Shown here piece by piece: positions 8,928 through 19,769 of a stretch of DNA of 64,000 nt. Made by a program: the position numbers and the translations under genes. Below the pieces are notes generated by a model. The model had not been told where the DNA came from. It was given only the letters and a program-made list of their open reading frames with translations, and did no database searches. Each line of letters begins with the position of its first letter. Position 1 is the stretch's first letter. Source of the DNA: CAWCQC01 sp963819905 (GTDB lineage: Bacteria > Actinomycetota > Thermoleophilia > Gaiellales > Gaiellaceae); NCBI GenBank assembly GCA_963819905.1, contig CAWFXP010000009.1:496001-560000 (forward strand), read 5' to 3'.

Positions 8928-10172
8928 TGGACAGGGCGCTCGTCAGCGAATGCGTCCACTGCGGCTTCTGCCTGCCCACGTGCCCGACGTACGTGCTCTG
9001 GAACGAGGAGATGGACTCGCCGCGCGGGCGCATCTACCTGATGGAGGGCCTAATCGACGGGACGATGCGACTGTCGCCGACCGTCGTTCGCCACTTCGAC
9101 CGCTGCCTCGGTTGCATGGCGTGCGTGACCGCCTGCCCGTCGGGCGTCAAGTACGACCGGCTGATCGAGCTCACGCGGGCGCACGTCGAGCAGACGATCC
9201 GGCGCCCGCGCGGCGAGCGTCTGCTCCGCTCGCTCGTCTTCAAGGTGTTCCCCCATCCGCGGCGGATGCGCGCCGCGCTCGCCCTCGAGCCGCTCGGCCG
9301 GCGACTCCCCGTACCGAGCGCGCTGGCGCCCCTTCTCGAGATCGCGCCGCCGTGGCGCTCGTCCGAGGCTCCCGCCCCCGTGACCAGCCCGGCAGGCGAG
9401 CGCGTCGCTCGGGTGGGCCTTCTCACCGGCTGCGTGCAGCGCGTCGTCTTCGGAAACGTGAACGCCGCGACCGCGCGCGTCCTCGCGGCCGACGGCTTCG
9501 AGGTGGTCGCGCCGCGCGCGCAGCGCTGCTGCGGGGCCCTTGCCGTGCACGCCGGGCGGCTCGAGGAAGGGCTCGCGCGCGCCCGCCGCTTGATCGACGT
9601 GTTCGAGCGGGAGGACGTCGACGTGGTCGTCACGAACGCGGCCGGGTGCGGCTCGAACCTGAGGGACTACGTCCACCTGCTCGCCGACGATCCGTCGCTA
9701 CGCGGAGCGGGCCGCGGCGTTCTCGGCGAAGGTGCGGGACGTGTCCGAGGTCGTGGCCGGGGCGGAGGCTGGGACGCCCCGGAGCCCGCTCCCGCTGACC
9801 GTCGCCTTCCAGGACTCGTGCCATCTGCTCCACGCCCAGCGGGTGCGGAGCGCGCCGCGCGAGATGCTGGCCGCGATCCCGGAGCTCGTCGTCGCCGAGC
9901 CGGCGGAGCAGGAGCTCTGCTGCGGGAGCGCCGGCATCTACAACCTCGTCCAGCCGGAGGCGGCCCGCGAGCTCGGCGCCAGGAAGGCCCGAAACGTGCT
10001 CGCGACCGGGCCCGATGCCTACGCGAGCGCGAACCCCGGCTGCCTGATCCAGGTGACCGCCGGCCTTCGCCGGGCGGGCGCCCCGCTCCCGGCGTTCCAT
10101 CCGATCGAGCTCGTCGACGCAGCGATCCGCGGGGTCGAGGCGACCGCCGTTCTCGCCGGGGCGCGACGGTGA
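8927..10172 (+). CDS. glcF: Glycolate oxidase FeS subunit GlcF, interrupted by a single-base frameshift
   Basis: Electron-transfer subunit with two 4Fe-4S motifs (CVHCGFCLPTCPTY and CLGCMACVTACPSG) and two CCG domains (CCGALAVH and CCGSAGIYN). The first 256 codons read in one frame to about 9697; sense then resumes one base further on (YAERAAAFSAKVRDV) and continues to the stop at 10172. One extra C before TAC near 9698 accounts for the break, and the total length (1246) is one more than a multiple of three. Either the gene is newly broken or the assembly carries an indel. Apart from this the protein is complete, about 415 residues. Confidence 0.88.
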
Positions 10173-10246
10173 GGCGACGAGTGCGCGCTCGCTCCCCGTG
10201 CGTCCGCGACCCTTCGTGATTCGTCCGTAGACTTCGTGAAGGCCTG

Positions 10247-11647
10247 ATGATTCTCGAGCAGTACTACCTGGGCTGTCTCGCTCACGCCTCGTACCTCGTG
10301 GCCGACGAGACGAGCAGGGTCGCCGCGGTCGTCGATCCGCAGCGCGACGTCGGCCAGTACCTCGACGACGCGGAGCGGCTCGGGCTCGAGATCCGCTACG
10401 TGTTCCTCACGCACTTCCACGCAGACTTCGTCGCCGGCCATCTCGAGCTCCGCGACCAGGTCGGAGCGACGATCTGCATCGGTGCGCGCGGCGAGGCCGA
10501 GTACGACGCGAAGCACCTCTCGACGGGCGACTCCGTCGAGCTCGGTCCCGAGGTCCGCCTCGAGGTGCTCGAGACGCCAGGCCACTCCCCGGAGTCGATC
10601 TCGATCGTCGTGTACGACGTCGCGCACGGCGCCGAGCCGTACGCCGTTCTCACCGGTGACACGCTCTTCATCGGTGACGTCGGACGGCCGGATCTCCGGG
10701 CGGCGCTCGGGTGGACGGCCGACGAGCTCGGAGCCCTGCTCTACGACTCGCTGCGCGAGCGCCTCCTGCCGCTTCCCGACGACACGCTCGTGTACCCGGC
10801 CCACGGCGCCGGATCGCTCTGCGGGAAGAACCTGTCGACCGACACGGTCTCGACGATGGGGGTGCAGCGCCTCTACAACTACGCGCTCCAGCCGATGACG
10901 AGGGAGGAGTTCATCGGCCTCGTCACGGCCGACCAGCCCGACTCGCCCGCCTACTTCACCTACGACGCCGTCCTGAACACGAAGGAGCGGGAAACGCTCG
11001 AGGACACGCTGGAACGGGTGTTGAAGCCGCTCTCGCTCGAGGAGGTGCTCGAGCTGCAGGAGGCAGGCGCGCAGATCCTGGACGTCCGCGACCCGGCCGA
11101 CTTCGCCGGTGCCCACCTCGAAGGAAGCGTGGACATCGGGCTGGGAGGCAGCTACGCGACCTGGGCGGGGACGGTTCTCGATCCCGCGAAGGAGATCGTC
11201 GTGATCGCGGACCCGGGCCGCGAGGAGGAGGCCGCGACCCGCCTCGGGCGGATCGGCTTCGATCGGGTCTCCGGCTACCTCGAGGGCGGGATGACCGCGC
11301 TCGACGGTCGCCCGGACCTCGTCTCCCGGATCGAGCGTGTCACGGCGCCGACCCTCGCGGATCAGCTGTCGGCCGAGGAGGGGCCGCTCGTGGTGGACGT
11401 CCGAACCGAGAGCGAGTGGGCGGCGAGCCGGATCGAGGGGAGCGTCAACATCCCGCTCAGCCGGCTCCAGGGGCGCCTCGACGAGCTGCCGCGTGACAGA
11501 CCGCTCGTCGTTCATTGCGCGACCGACTACCGCGCGACGATCGCGGCGAGCCTCCTCCGGCGGGACGGGTTCGCCGACGTCACCGCGCTCGTCGGAGGGA
11601 TCGGAGCCTGGGAGGCATCGAAGCTCGGCACCGCCGTCTCCGGCTGA
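10247..11647 (+). CDS. Persulfide dioxygenase-like MBL protein with two rhodanese domains
   Basis: A 466-residue cytoplasmic protein. Residues 1-245 are an ETHE1/SdoA-type metallo-beta-lactamase domain (THFHADFVAGH, ETPGHSPES, LTGDTLFIGDVGR, YPAHGAGS) that oxidises a low-molecular-weight persulfide to sulfite. Two rhodanese domains follow. The first (ILDVRDPADF) has no Cys at its active-site loop (VIADPGRE) and is probably structural. The second keeps the catalytic Cys (VVHCATDYRA). The architecture resembles CstB-type multidomain enzymes that couple persulfide oxidation and thiosulfate formation. It is followed by a rhodanese with a TGATG overlap. A GAAGG lies before the ATG. Confidence 0.92.
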   Translation: MILEQYYLGCLAHASYLVADETSRVAAVVDPQRDVGQYLDDAERLGLEIRYVFLTHFHADFVAGHLELRDQVGATICIGARGEAEYDAKHLSTGDSVELGPEVRLEVLETPGHSPESISIVVYDVAHGAEPYAVLTGDTLFIGDVGRPDLRAALGWTADELGALLYDSLRERLLPLPDDTLVYPAHGAGSLCGKNLSTDTVSTMGVQRLYNYALQPMTREEFIGLVTADQPDSPAYFTYDAVLNTKERETLEDTLERVLKPLSLEEVLELQEAGAQILDVRDPADFAGAHLEGSVDIGLGGSYATWAGTVLDPAKEIVVIADPGREEEAATRLGRIGFDRVSGYLEGGMTALDGRPDLVSRIERVTAPTLADQLSAEEGPLVVDVRTESEWAASRIEGSVNIPLSRLQGRLDELPRDRPLVVHCATDYRATIAASLLRRDGFADVTALVGGIGAWEASKLGTAVSG

Positions 11648-11985
11648 TGGCAACGCTCGAGCGGCTTCCCGAGGTCGACCCGCTGCAGGCCTGCGAGGAG
11701 CTCGCCCGCGACGCGGTGGCGCTCGACGTTCGGGAGGCCGACGAGTGGGAGGCAGGCCGCATCGCCGGGGCGCTCCACATCCCGGTCGGCGAGCTCGCCC
11801 TGCGCCAGAGCGAGATCCCGCGCGACCGGCCGCTCATCGTCGTGTGCCGCAGCGGCAGCCGCAGCTCCTACGTGACCGAAGCGCTCCTTCATGCAGGCTA
11901 CGAGGCGGAGAATCTCGCAGGCGGGATGAAGGCCTGGAAAGCGGCCGGGCTCGGCCTCGAGCCAACCGACGGCTGGGTCGCCTGA
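11647..11985 (+). CDS. Single-domain rhodanese (sulfurtransferase)
   Basis: A 112-residue rhodanese with DVREADEWEAGRI and the active-site loop CRSGSRS, catalytic Cys present. It moves a sulfane sulfur between thiols and probably supplies or takes persulfide from the upstream dioxygenase. The ATG overlaps the previous stop. The next gene begins 91 bases downstream on the same strand, so it is likely in the same operon as the FeS/NrfD and molybdoenzyme genes. Confidence 0.92.
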   Translation: MATLERLPEVDPLQACEELARDAVALDVREADEWEAGRIAGALHIPVGELALRQSEIPRDRPLIVVCRSGSRSSYVTEALLHAGYEAENLAGGMKAWKAAGLGLEPTDGWVA

Positions 11986-12076
11986 GCTGGCGGGACGGGC
12001 CCGCACCCCTTCTGCAACCCCCGGTGAGACGGAGCCGGCGGCGGGCACGTCCGGCCGGCAGCCGACCTGGGCGAAG

Positions 12077-13561
12077 GTGATCGACCAGACGCGCTGCATC
12101 GGGTGCCATGCCTGCACGACGGCGTGCAAGTCGGAGAACGAGGTGCCGCTCTCCGTCACCAGGACGTTCGTCAAGTCCGTGGACGTCGGCCTCTTTCCCG
12201 ACGTGCGGCGCTCGTTCCAGGTCACGCGCTGCAACCAGTGTGCAGACGCCCCCTGCGTCGCCGCCTGCCCGACCGCGGCGATGTACCAGCGCCCCGACGG
12301 GATCGTCGACTTCGACAAGCGGGTCTGCATCGGCTGCAAGGCCTGCATGGCCGCGTGTCCCTACGACGCGATCTTCATCAATCCGGAGGATCACTCGGCG
12401 GAGAAGTGCAACCTCTGCGCCCACCGGCTCGACGTCGGCCTCGAGCCGGCGTGCGTCGTCGTCTGCCCGGTCGAGGCGATCCTGGTCGGCGACCCGAACG
12501 ATCCCGGTACGAAGGTGGCGGACGTGCTCCAGGGGGACGCCGTCTCCGTACGCAGGCCCGAGAAGCAGACACGGCCGAGGCTCCACTACCGTGGCGCCCA
12601 CCCGGCGACGCTCGATCCGCTGGCGGCGAGGCGTCCGGAGGGGGGCCTCTTCATGTGGAGCGAGCAGCCCGCGGGAGGTGGAACCGTGGTGTCGGGGCAC
12701 CCGCGCTCTGGCGCCTCCATGGCTGCGGCGATCGTCTCCTACGACGTCCCGCACCGGGTGCCGTGGGACTGGCGGGTCAGTCTCTACACCTGGACGAAGG
12801 GAATCGCCGCCGGCGCCTATCTCGCTCCCCTCGTCCTCGCGCTGGCGGGGCTCCTCGCGTGGTCGAGCTCGCTCTGGCGCCTCGCGGCGCCGTCCGTCGC
12901 CCTCGGCTTCCTGGCGGCGACCGGGGCGATCCTGATCGCCGATCTCGAGCACCCGCTCCGCTTTCCGCTCATCTTCCTGCGGCCGCAGTGGCGAAGCTGG
13001 CTCGTGCGGGGCGCGGTGGTGATCACGGCGTTCGCTCTCGTGCTCGCCCTCTCCCTGGTGTTCGTCGCCCCCGGCTGGACGCGACCTCAGGAATGGCTTG
13101 CGATCGCGGGCGCTCCGCTCGGCGTGGCGGCCGCCGTCTACACCGGGTACCTGTTCGCGCAGGCGAAGGGACGCGATCTCTGGCAGAGCAGGTTGCTCCC
13201 GCTCCACCTGCTCGTCCAGGCCATGCTCCTCGGCGCCGCCGTGATGCTCCCGTTCGCCCGCTGGCTCGCCGAAGACGCGGTCGGCGCGATCGCGTGGATG
13301 GTCTGCGGAGCCGCGCTCGCCCATCTCGGGCTCGTCGCGCTCGAAGCGCGCTTCCCGCACCCCACGGCCCATGCCCGGCTCGCCGTGCACGAGCTCGTTC
13401 GCGGACGCTTCGCCGTGGTGTTCTGGCTGGGCGCCGTCCTCGTCGCCGTGGCCGCCTTCGCTCCGCTGATCGGAATCGTCGCCGTGCCGTTCGCGCTCGT
13501 CGGAATGCTCGCGTACGAGCACGCCTACGTCCAGGCGGGCCAATCGGTGCCCCTGGCATGA
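12077..13561 (+). CDS. Fused 4Fe-4S ferredoxin (NrfC/PsrB-like) and NrfD/PsrC-like membrane subunit
   Basis: One 494-residue polypeptide that combines two subunits normally made separately. Residues 1-175 carry four cysteine clusters (CIGCHACTTACKSEN, CNQCADAPCVAACP, CIGCKACMAACP, CNLCAHRLDVG...ACVVVCP), expected to bind four 4Fe-4S centres. Residues about 230-494 form an NrfD/PsrC-type quinone-interacting membrane domain with roughly eight helices (YTWTKGIAAGAYLAP). It should carry electrons between the molybdoenzyme encoded next (ATGA overlap) and the quinone pool. The GTG start is the only plausible one. Fused B-C subunits are uncommon. Confidence 0.88.
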   Translation: MIDQTRCIGCHACTTACKSENEVPLSVTRTFVKSVDVGLFPDVRRSFQVTRCNQCADAPCVAACPTAAMYQRPDGIVDFDKRVCIGCKACMAACPYDAIFINPEDHSAEKCNLCAHRLDVGLEPACVVVCPVEAILVGDPNDPGTKVADVLQGDAVSVRRPEKQTRPRLHYRGAHPATLDPLAARRPEGGLFMWSEQPAGGGTVVSGHPRSGASMAAAIVSYDVPHRVPWDWRVSLYTWTKGIAAGAYLAPLVLALAGLLAWSSSLWRLAAPSVALGFLAATGAILIADLEHPLRFPLIFLRPQWRSWLVRGAVVITAFALVLALSLVFVAPGWTRPQEWLAIAGAPLGVAAAVYTGYLFAQAKGRDLWQSRLLPLHLLVQAMLLGAAVMLPFARWLAEDAVGAIAWMVCGAALAHLGLVALEARFPHPTAHARLAVHELVRGRFAVVFWLGAVLVAVAAFAPLIGIVAVPFALVGMLAYEHAYVQAGQSVPLA

Positions 13562-16408
13562 GCGACGAGACGTTCTACCAGGGGCCGAGCGGCATCGACC
13601 TCGCCTCGTTCCCGCCGAAGGAGCGCTGGGACGACTGGGTCGAGCTCGACTCTCGCTCCTGGCCCGAGCGGGTCGAGCGCCGCTCGCTGCTCGTTCCGAC
13701 GACCTGCTTCAACTGCGAGTCCGCCTGCGGGCTGCTCGCCTACGTGGACCCGGAGACGCTCGACGTGCGCAAGTTCGAGGGAAACCCCGAGCATCCGGGC
13801 TCGCGCGGGCGCAACTGCGCGAAGGGCCCGGCAACCCTGAATCAGATCACGGATCCCGACCGGATCCTGCATCCGCTCAGGCGGGTCGGCCCGCGCGGCG
13901 CGGGCGGGTGGGAGCAGGTGAGCTGGGAGGAGGCGCTCGACGACATCGCCGGGCGCATCCGGCGGGCGATCGTGGAGGACCGCGGGAACGAGGTCATGTA
14001 CCACGTCGGCCGGCCCGGCGAGGACGGCTACACGGAACGCGTCCTCGCCGCCTGGGGGATCGACGGCCACAACTCGCATACGAACGTCTGCTCGAGCGCG
14101 GCGCGGGCCGGCTACCACTTCTGGATGGGGCTCGACCGCCCGAGCCCCGACCACGCGAACGCAGAGGTCATCGTTCTCGTCAGCTCCCACCTCGAGTCGG
14201 GGCACTACTTCAACCCGCACGCCCAGCGGGTGATCGAGGCCAGGTCGAGGGGCGCCAGGGTCGTCGTCCTCGACACCCGCCTGTCGAACACGGCGACGCA
14301 CGCCGACCTGTGGCTCGCGCCGACGCCCGGCTCGGAGGCAGCCATCCTCCTCGCCGTCGCGAGCCACCTGATCGGCCACGGCCTCTACGACCGCGAGTTC
14401 GTGCGCCGCTGGTGGAACTGGGCCGAGTACCTGGCGGCAGAGCATCCGGGCGAGGAGCAGACGTTCGCGTCGTTCGAGCGCATCCTGGCCGAGCTCTACG
14501 CCCCGTACACCTTCGAGCTCGCCGAGCGCGAGTCGGGAGTGTCGGCCGGGACGATTCGCCGGATGGCGGAGATCGTCGCCACGGCCGGGACCCGGCTCTC
14601 GACCCACAACTGGCGCTCGGCCGCGGCCGGCAACCTCGGCGGCTGGCAGGTCGCGCGCTGCCTCTTCCTCCTGAACGCGCTGCTCGGCGCGGTCGCGACG
14701 CAGGGCGGGACGCACCCGAACGCCTGGAACAAGTTCGTGCCCGCGCCGATCCACCTGCCGCCCCACCCGGACAGCTGGAACGAGCTGACCTGGCCGGACG
14801 AGTTCCCGCTGGCGCTGAACGAGCTCTCGTTCCTCCTGCCGCACTTCCTGAAGGAGGGGCGCGGCCGCCTCGAGGTGTACTTCACGCGCGTCTACAACCC
14901 CGTCTGGACGAACCCCGACGGGTTCTCGTGGATCGAGGCGCTCACCGACGAGAGCCTCGTCGGCCTCCACGTCGCGCTCACCCCGACCTGGAGCGAGACC
15001 GCGTTCTTCGCCGACTACGTGCTCCCGATGGGGCTCGGCCCCGAGCGCCACGACCTGCACTCCTACGAGCAGTACGACGGCCAGTGGATCGCGCTTCCGC
15101 CAGCCGGTGCTCCGGGCCGCGCGTGAGCGGCTCGGCCGGCCCGTGAGCGACACGCGCGAGGCGAACCCCGGCGACGTCTGGGAGGAGAACGAGTTCTGGA
15201 TCGAGCTCTCCTGGCGCATCGATCCCGACGGCGATCTCGACATCAGGCGGTACTTCGAGTCGAAGGAGCGACCCGGGGAGAAGCTCACCGTCGACGAGTA
15301 CTACCGTCACATCTTCGAGCACTCCGTCCCGGGCCTGCCGGAACTGGCCGAGCAGGAAGGGCTGACCCCGCTCGAGTTCATGCGCCGGTACGGCGCCTTC
15401 GAGGTGAGCTCGAACGTCGGCGGGCTCCACGAGCGAGAGGTCCCGGAGGCCGAGCTCGTGGAGACGCGAGTCGCTTCGGGCGGCCGGGTGTACAGCGCCG
15501 CGCCGAAGCCCGTGTCGACGAACATCGTCCCGCAGCCGACGCCCGAGCCCGATCCGGAGGGACGGCGGCCCGTCGGCGTCGAGATCGACGGCAGGATTCT
15601 GCGCGGCTTCCCGACTCCGAGCGGGCGGCTCGAGTTCTACTCGCCGACGCTCGCCGAGTGGGGCTGGAGGGAGCTCGCGGTGCCGGCCTACTCGCGCAGC
15701 CACGTCCACCCGGACGAGCTGGCCGAGGACGAGCTCGTCCTCATCTCGACCTTCCGCCTGCCCGTCCAGATCCACACCCGAGGCGGCAACGCCAAGTGGC
15801 TCGACGAGATCGCGCACACGAACCCGCTCTGGCTCCACACTGCCGACGCCGGAAGGCTCGGAGTTCGCACCGGCGACCTCGTCCGGGTCGAGACGGCGAT
15901 CGGCCACTTCGTGCTGAAGGCATGGGTCACCGAGGGGATAAGGCCCGGCGTCGTCGCCTGTAGCCATCACATGGGTCGCTGGAGGCCGCACGGGCACGGC
16001 CAACGACAGGTGATGGCCACCGTCGCCCTCAGCCGGGAGGGGAGCCGCTGGTCGCTCCGCCGCAAGGCCGGGGTCGGCCCCTACCCATCGGACGACGCCG
16101 ACACGCTGCGGATCTGGTGGAGCGACGCAGGCGTGCACCAGAACCTGACGTTCCCCGTGCATCCGGATCCGGTCTCCGGCCAGCACTGCTGGCACCAGGC
16201 CGTTCGCGTGCGGCCGGCCGAGCCCGGCGACGAGAACGGAGACGTGGTCGTCGATACCGCGCGCGCCCACGAGATCTACCGGGAGTGGCTCGGGCGGACA
16301 CGGCGGGCCACGGAGCACTCGGCCGACGGGACGAGGCGCCCGTACTGGCTGCTCCGCCCTCTCAAGCCCTCGCGCGAGGCCTACCGGCTTCCGTCCGAGC
16401 GGGCCTGA
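13558..16408 (+). CDS. Molybdopterin oxidoreductase catalytic subunit, interrupted by a single-base frameshift
   Basis: About 950 residues, DMSO-reductase superfamily. An N-terminal 4Fe-4S motif (CFNCESACGLLAYV...RNCAKG) is followed by the bis-MGD domains (YHVGRPGEDGY, NSHTNVCSSAARAGY, FNPHAQRV) and a C-terminal dinucleotide-binding domain (IHTRGGNAKWLDEIAHTN). There is no Tat signal, so it should face the cytoplasm. Sense runs in one frame to about 15091 and resumes one base later (FRQPVLRAARERLGRPV); one extra C before TTC explains it. Together with the fused FeS/NrfD gene it forms a membrane-bound complex resembling PsrABC or SoeABC. Next to a persulfide dioxygenase, sulfite or a sulfur compound is the likely substrate, but this is inference. 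Confidence 0.87.
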
Positions 16409-16480
16409 TCTCTCCCCACCGGGAGGCTTAGGCTCGGGATACGAGAGGCAGTCGCTATGGTGTGAGCGGAGCGGATCTCG

Positions 16481-19310
16481 GTGCCTGACGACCACGTCGA
16501 CGGTCTCAATCTCGGCTACGTCCGGGACCTGCTCGACCAGTATCTCGCCGCACCGAGCTCCGTCGACCCGGCCTGGCGCGCGCTGTTCGAGCGAGGCCAG
16601 GACGGGCTCGTCGAGGACCACCCCGTCGTGCAGCGGATCCGCGCCCTACCCCCGCAGGGGAACGGGAACGGGGCGGCGCCGCCCGCCTCCCCGCCGCCCG
16701 CCGACGCGGAGGCGTCGCTCGAGCTGCTCGGGGGCGTCGCTGCTGCGATGGCGCTCGTCAAGGCCTACCGCATGCACGGGCATCTCGCCGCGCGCCTCGA
16801 TCCCCTCGGGATGGAGCCGGTGGGAGATCCCGGGCTCGAGCCCGAGAACCTCCACCCGCCTCTGACCCCCGAGCTGCAGGCACGCATTCCGACCAGCGTT
16901 CTTCGCACCGCTGTGCAGGGCGACACGCTCGCCGAGGCGCTGCCGCGTCTCCAGGAGACCTACTGCGGGACGATGGCCTACGAGATCGAGCACATCTCGA
17001 GCCACGAGCAGCGTGTCTGGCTTCGCCAGGCAATCGAATCGGGCGCCTACCGGCTTACGCTCTCGCCCCAGGAGCGTCACCGGCTTCTCGCCCGGCTCGC
17101 CGAGGTCGAGGGCTTCGAGCGCTATCTGCGCCGGACCTTCATCGGGCAGAAGCAGTTCTCGATCGAGGGGCTCGACGCGATGATGCCGATGCTCGACCAG
17201 ACGATCGAGCTGGCGGCCGCGGCGGGCGCCAAAGAGGTCGTGATCGGGATGGCTCACCGCGGCCGCCTCAACGTGCTCGCGCACACGGTCGGCCGGCCGT
17301 ACGACCAGATCCTGCGCGAGTTCGAGGGCGAGCGGGTGATCGACGCGGTGACGCACGACCCGGAAGAGGGGACGGGGGACGTCAAGTACCACCTCGGCGC
17401 CGAGGGGCACCGCCACACGCCGAGCGGCCAGGTGCGCGTCGTGTTGGCGGCGAACCCGAGCCATCTCGAGGCCGTCAACCCGGTCGTCGAGGGGCTCACG
17501 CGCGCCGCTCAGACCGATCACTCGACGCCCGATGCCCGGCACGATCCGGCCGCCGCCCTGGCAGTTCTCATCCACGGCGATGCGGCCTTCCCGGGCCAGG
17601 GAGTGGTCGCCGAGACGTTCAACCTGCAGGCGCTTTCCGGGTATCACACGGGCGGCACGCTGCACATCGTCGCGAACAACCAGGTCGGCTTCACGACCGA
17701 CCCGGAGGAGGGGCGCTCGACGCGCTACTCGAGCGATCTCGCCAAGGGGTTCGACTCGCCGATCTTCCACGTGAACGCCGACGACCCGGAGGCGGCGATC
17801 GCGGCGATCCGGCTCGCGATGGCGTTTCGCTCTCGCTTCCGACACGACGTCGTCGTCGACCTCGTCGGCTACCGGCGCTACGGCCACAACGAGCAGGACG
17901 AGCCGGCGTACACGCAGCCGCTCATGGCCGAGCGCATCGAAGCGCACGCCTCGGTTCGGGAGCTCTACGCGGCCAAGCTCGCCGAGGAGGGCATCGTCGA
18001 TCCGGCCGAGGACGATCGCATCGTCCACGAGGTCGAGCGCCTGCTCAAGGAGGCGCACGAGCGCCTGAAGTCGTCCTTCGGGAGCGGCCGGCACGCCGTC
18101 GAGCCGAAGCCTCCCCGTCAGCACCGGGGCGTGCCGGACACCGCCGTGCCCGCGGATGTTCTCGGCCGCCTGAACGACGAGCTCCTCGTCGTCCCGGACG
18201 ACTTCACCGTTCACCCGAAGCTCCTCCGCCAGCTCGAGCGCCGGCGGGAGACGCTCGGGCCCGAGGGCGGGATCGACTGGGGTCAGGCCGAGGCGTTCGC
18301 GTTCGCGAGCCTCGTCACGAACGGTGTGCCGGTCAGGCTCACCGGGCAGGACACCGAGCGCGGGACGTTCGCGCATCGCCACCTCGTCCTGCACGACGCG
18401 GAAACCAACCGGCAGTGGGCCCCGATCCGGCACCTGACCGGCGCCTCCGCGTCGTTCGAGGTCGAGAACTCGCCGCTGTCCGAGTTCGCGACGCTCGGCT
18501 TCGAGTACGGCTACTCGGTCGCCACTCCGGAGGGCCTCGTCCTCTGGGAGGCGCAGTTCGGCGACTTCGTGAACGGCGCCCAGGTCGTCATCGACCAGTT
18601 CATCGTCTCGGGCTTCGCGAAGTGGGAGCAGACCTCCCGGCTCACGCTCCTTCTCCCGCACGGGTACGAGGGCAACGGCCCCGAGCACTCGAGCGCCCGG
18701 GTGGAGCGCTTCCTCCAGCTCGCGGCCCAGGGCAACATCCGCATCGCGAACTGCTCGACGCCGGCGCAGTACTTCCACCTGCTGCGCCTCCAGGCACTTG
18801 GCTCGACGCCCCGGCCGCTCGTCATCTTCACGCCGAAGAGCCTGCTGCGGCTGAAGCAGGCGACCTCCCGGCTCGCCGAGCTGGTCACGGGCGGATTTCG
18901 CCCCGTGTTCGACGATCCCACGCTGTCGGAGGACGAGCGCCTCGGGGTCAAGCGGCTCTTGCTCTGCACCGGCAAGGTGTACTACGACGTCGTCGGCCAC
19001 GCGAGCCTTCGACGGCGCCCACAAGATCGCCGTCGCACGGCTCGAGCAGCTCTACCCCTTCCCGGTGCCTGCCTACACCGAGCTTCTCCGCTCGTATCCG
19101 TCGCTCAAGGAGCTCGTCTGGGTCCAGGAGGAGCCACAGAACATGGGGCCGTTCCGCTCGATCCGCCACCGGCTCGAGGATTCGCTCCCCCCGGGGGTCG
19201 CGTTGTCGTACGCCGGCCGGCCCTGGCGGGCGTCGACCAGCGAGGCGTATCCCACGGCGCACGTCGTCGAGCAGGACCGCTTCGTGCGGAAGGCGCTCGG
19301 CACGACCTGA
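16481..19310 (+). CDS. sucA: 2-oxoglutarate dehydrogenase E1 component, interrupted by a single-base frameshift
   Basis: ThDP-dependent decarboxylase of the TCA cycle, about 942 residues. It has the N-terminal LGYVRDLLDQYLAAPSSVD segment, MAHRGRLNVL, LAANPSHLEAVNPVVEG, HGDAAFPGQGVV, NNQVGFTT and the transketolase-like C-terminus (LLPHGYEGNGPEHSSARVER, LVWVQEEPQNMG). Unlike mycobacterial Kgd (about 1230 residues) it has no fused E2-like catalytic domain. Near 19005 the frame shifts by one base (extra C before TTCGAC); restored, the tail reads SFDGAHKIAVARLEQLYPFP to a stop at 19310. The E2 and E3 genes are not in the window. The GTG start fixes the standard N-terminus. Confidence 0.92.
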
Positions 19311-19412
19311 CAGGTGCTACCTTGAGCGCGTACTTGCAAGATGCGTGCGGTTCGGCGGCGCCTCGGCGCCTTCCTTACCCGTTCGAGCATTGGGAGGGAG
19401 GTGTTGGATTCG

Positions 19413-19619
19413 ATGGCAACCGGAACCGTGAAATGGTTCAACGAGACGAAGGGCTACGGCTTCATCGCCCCGGATGATGGCGGCAAGGACGTGTTCGTCC
19501 ACTACAGCGGCATCGCCGGCGCGGGCTTCAAGAAGCTCGCTGAAGGCGAGAAGGTGAAGTTCGAGGTGCGCGAGGGGACGAAGGGCCCCGAGGCCTCGGA
19601 CGTCGAGCCGATCGCCTGA
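19413..19619 (+). CDS. csp: Cold-shock domain protein
   Basis: A 68-residue single cold-shock domain that binds single-stranded RNA/DNA. It starts MATGTVKWFNETKGYGFI and contains both RNA-binding motifs (RNP1 KGYGFI, RNP2 DVFVHYSGI) and the C-terminal GPEASDVEPI typical of the family. A purine-rich ribosome site (GGGAGGT) lies 10 bases before the ATG. A strong hairpin with a T-run follows its stop, so it is probably monocistronic. Confidence 0.96.
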   Translation: MATGTVKWFNETKGYGFIAPDDGGKDVFVHYSGIAGAGFKKLAEGEKVKFEVREGTKGPEASDVEPIA

Positions 19620-19640
19620 CCGAGGCTCCGCGACCGTGTG

Positions 19641-19675
19641 ATCGGGGGCGCCGGATTGGCGCCCCCAATCGTTTT
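19641..19675 (+). terminator. Rho-independent terminator after the cold-shock gene
   Basis: A perfect GC-rich stem, GGGGGCGCC paired with GGCGCCCCC around the loop GGATT, is followed by AATCG and TTTT. It sits 22 bases after the stop of the cold-shock gene and well before the sigma factor gene. Confidence 0.85.
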
Positions 19676-19748
19676 GCGGCCATGTTCAGCGCAGGTTAAG
19701 AAACGATTTCGTCGTCGTTTAGGGGAAGGAAACGGGGGAAGACCCCGT

Positions 19749-19754
19749 TATAGT
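19749..19754 (+). promoter_or_regulatory. Possible -10 element of the sigma factor gene
   Basis: TATAGT lies 15 bases before the ATG of the sigma factor gene in an AT-richer patch. No good TTGACA-like element is seen at the expected distance, so this is only suggestive. Confidence 0.3.
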
Positions 19755-19769
19755 GAGCGGACACTAACT

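Noticed and set aside
9697..19010. Programmed +1 frameshifting shared by three genes at CTT/CTA codons.
   Set aside because: No stop codon or stimulatory structure at the sites, unrelated gene functions, and other indels of the opposite sign in the window; sequencing or assembly indels are simpler.
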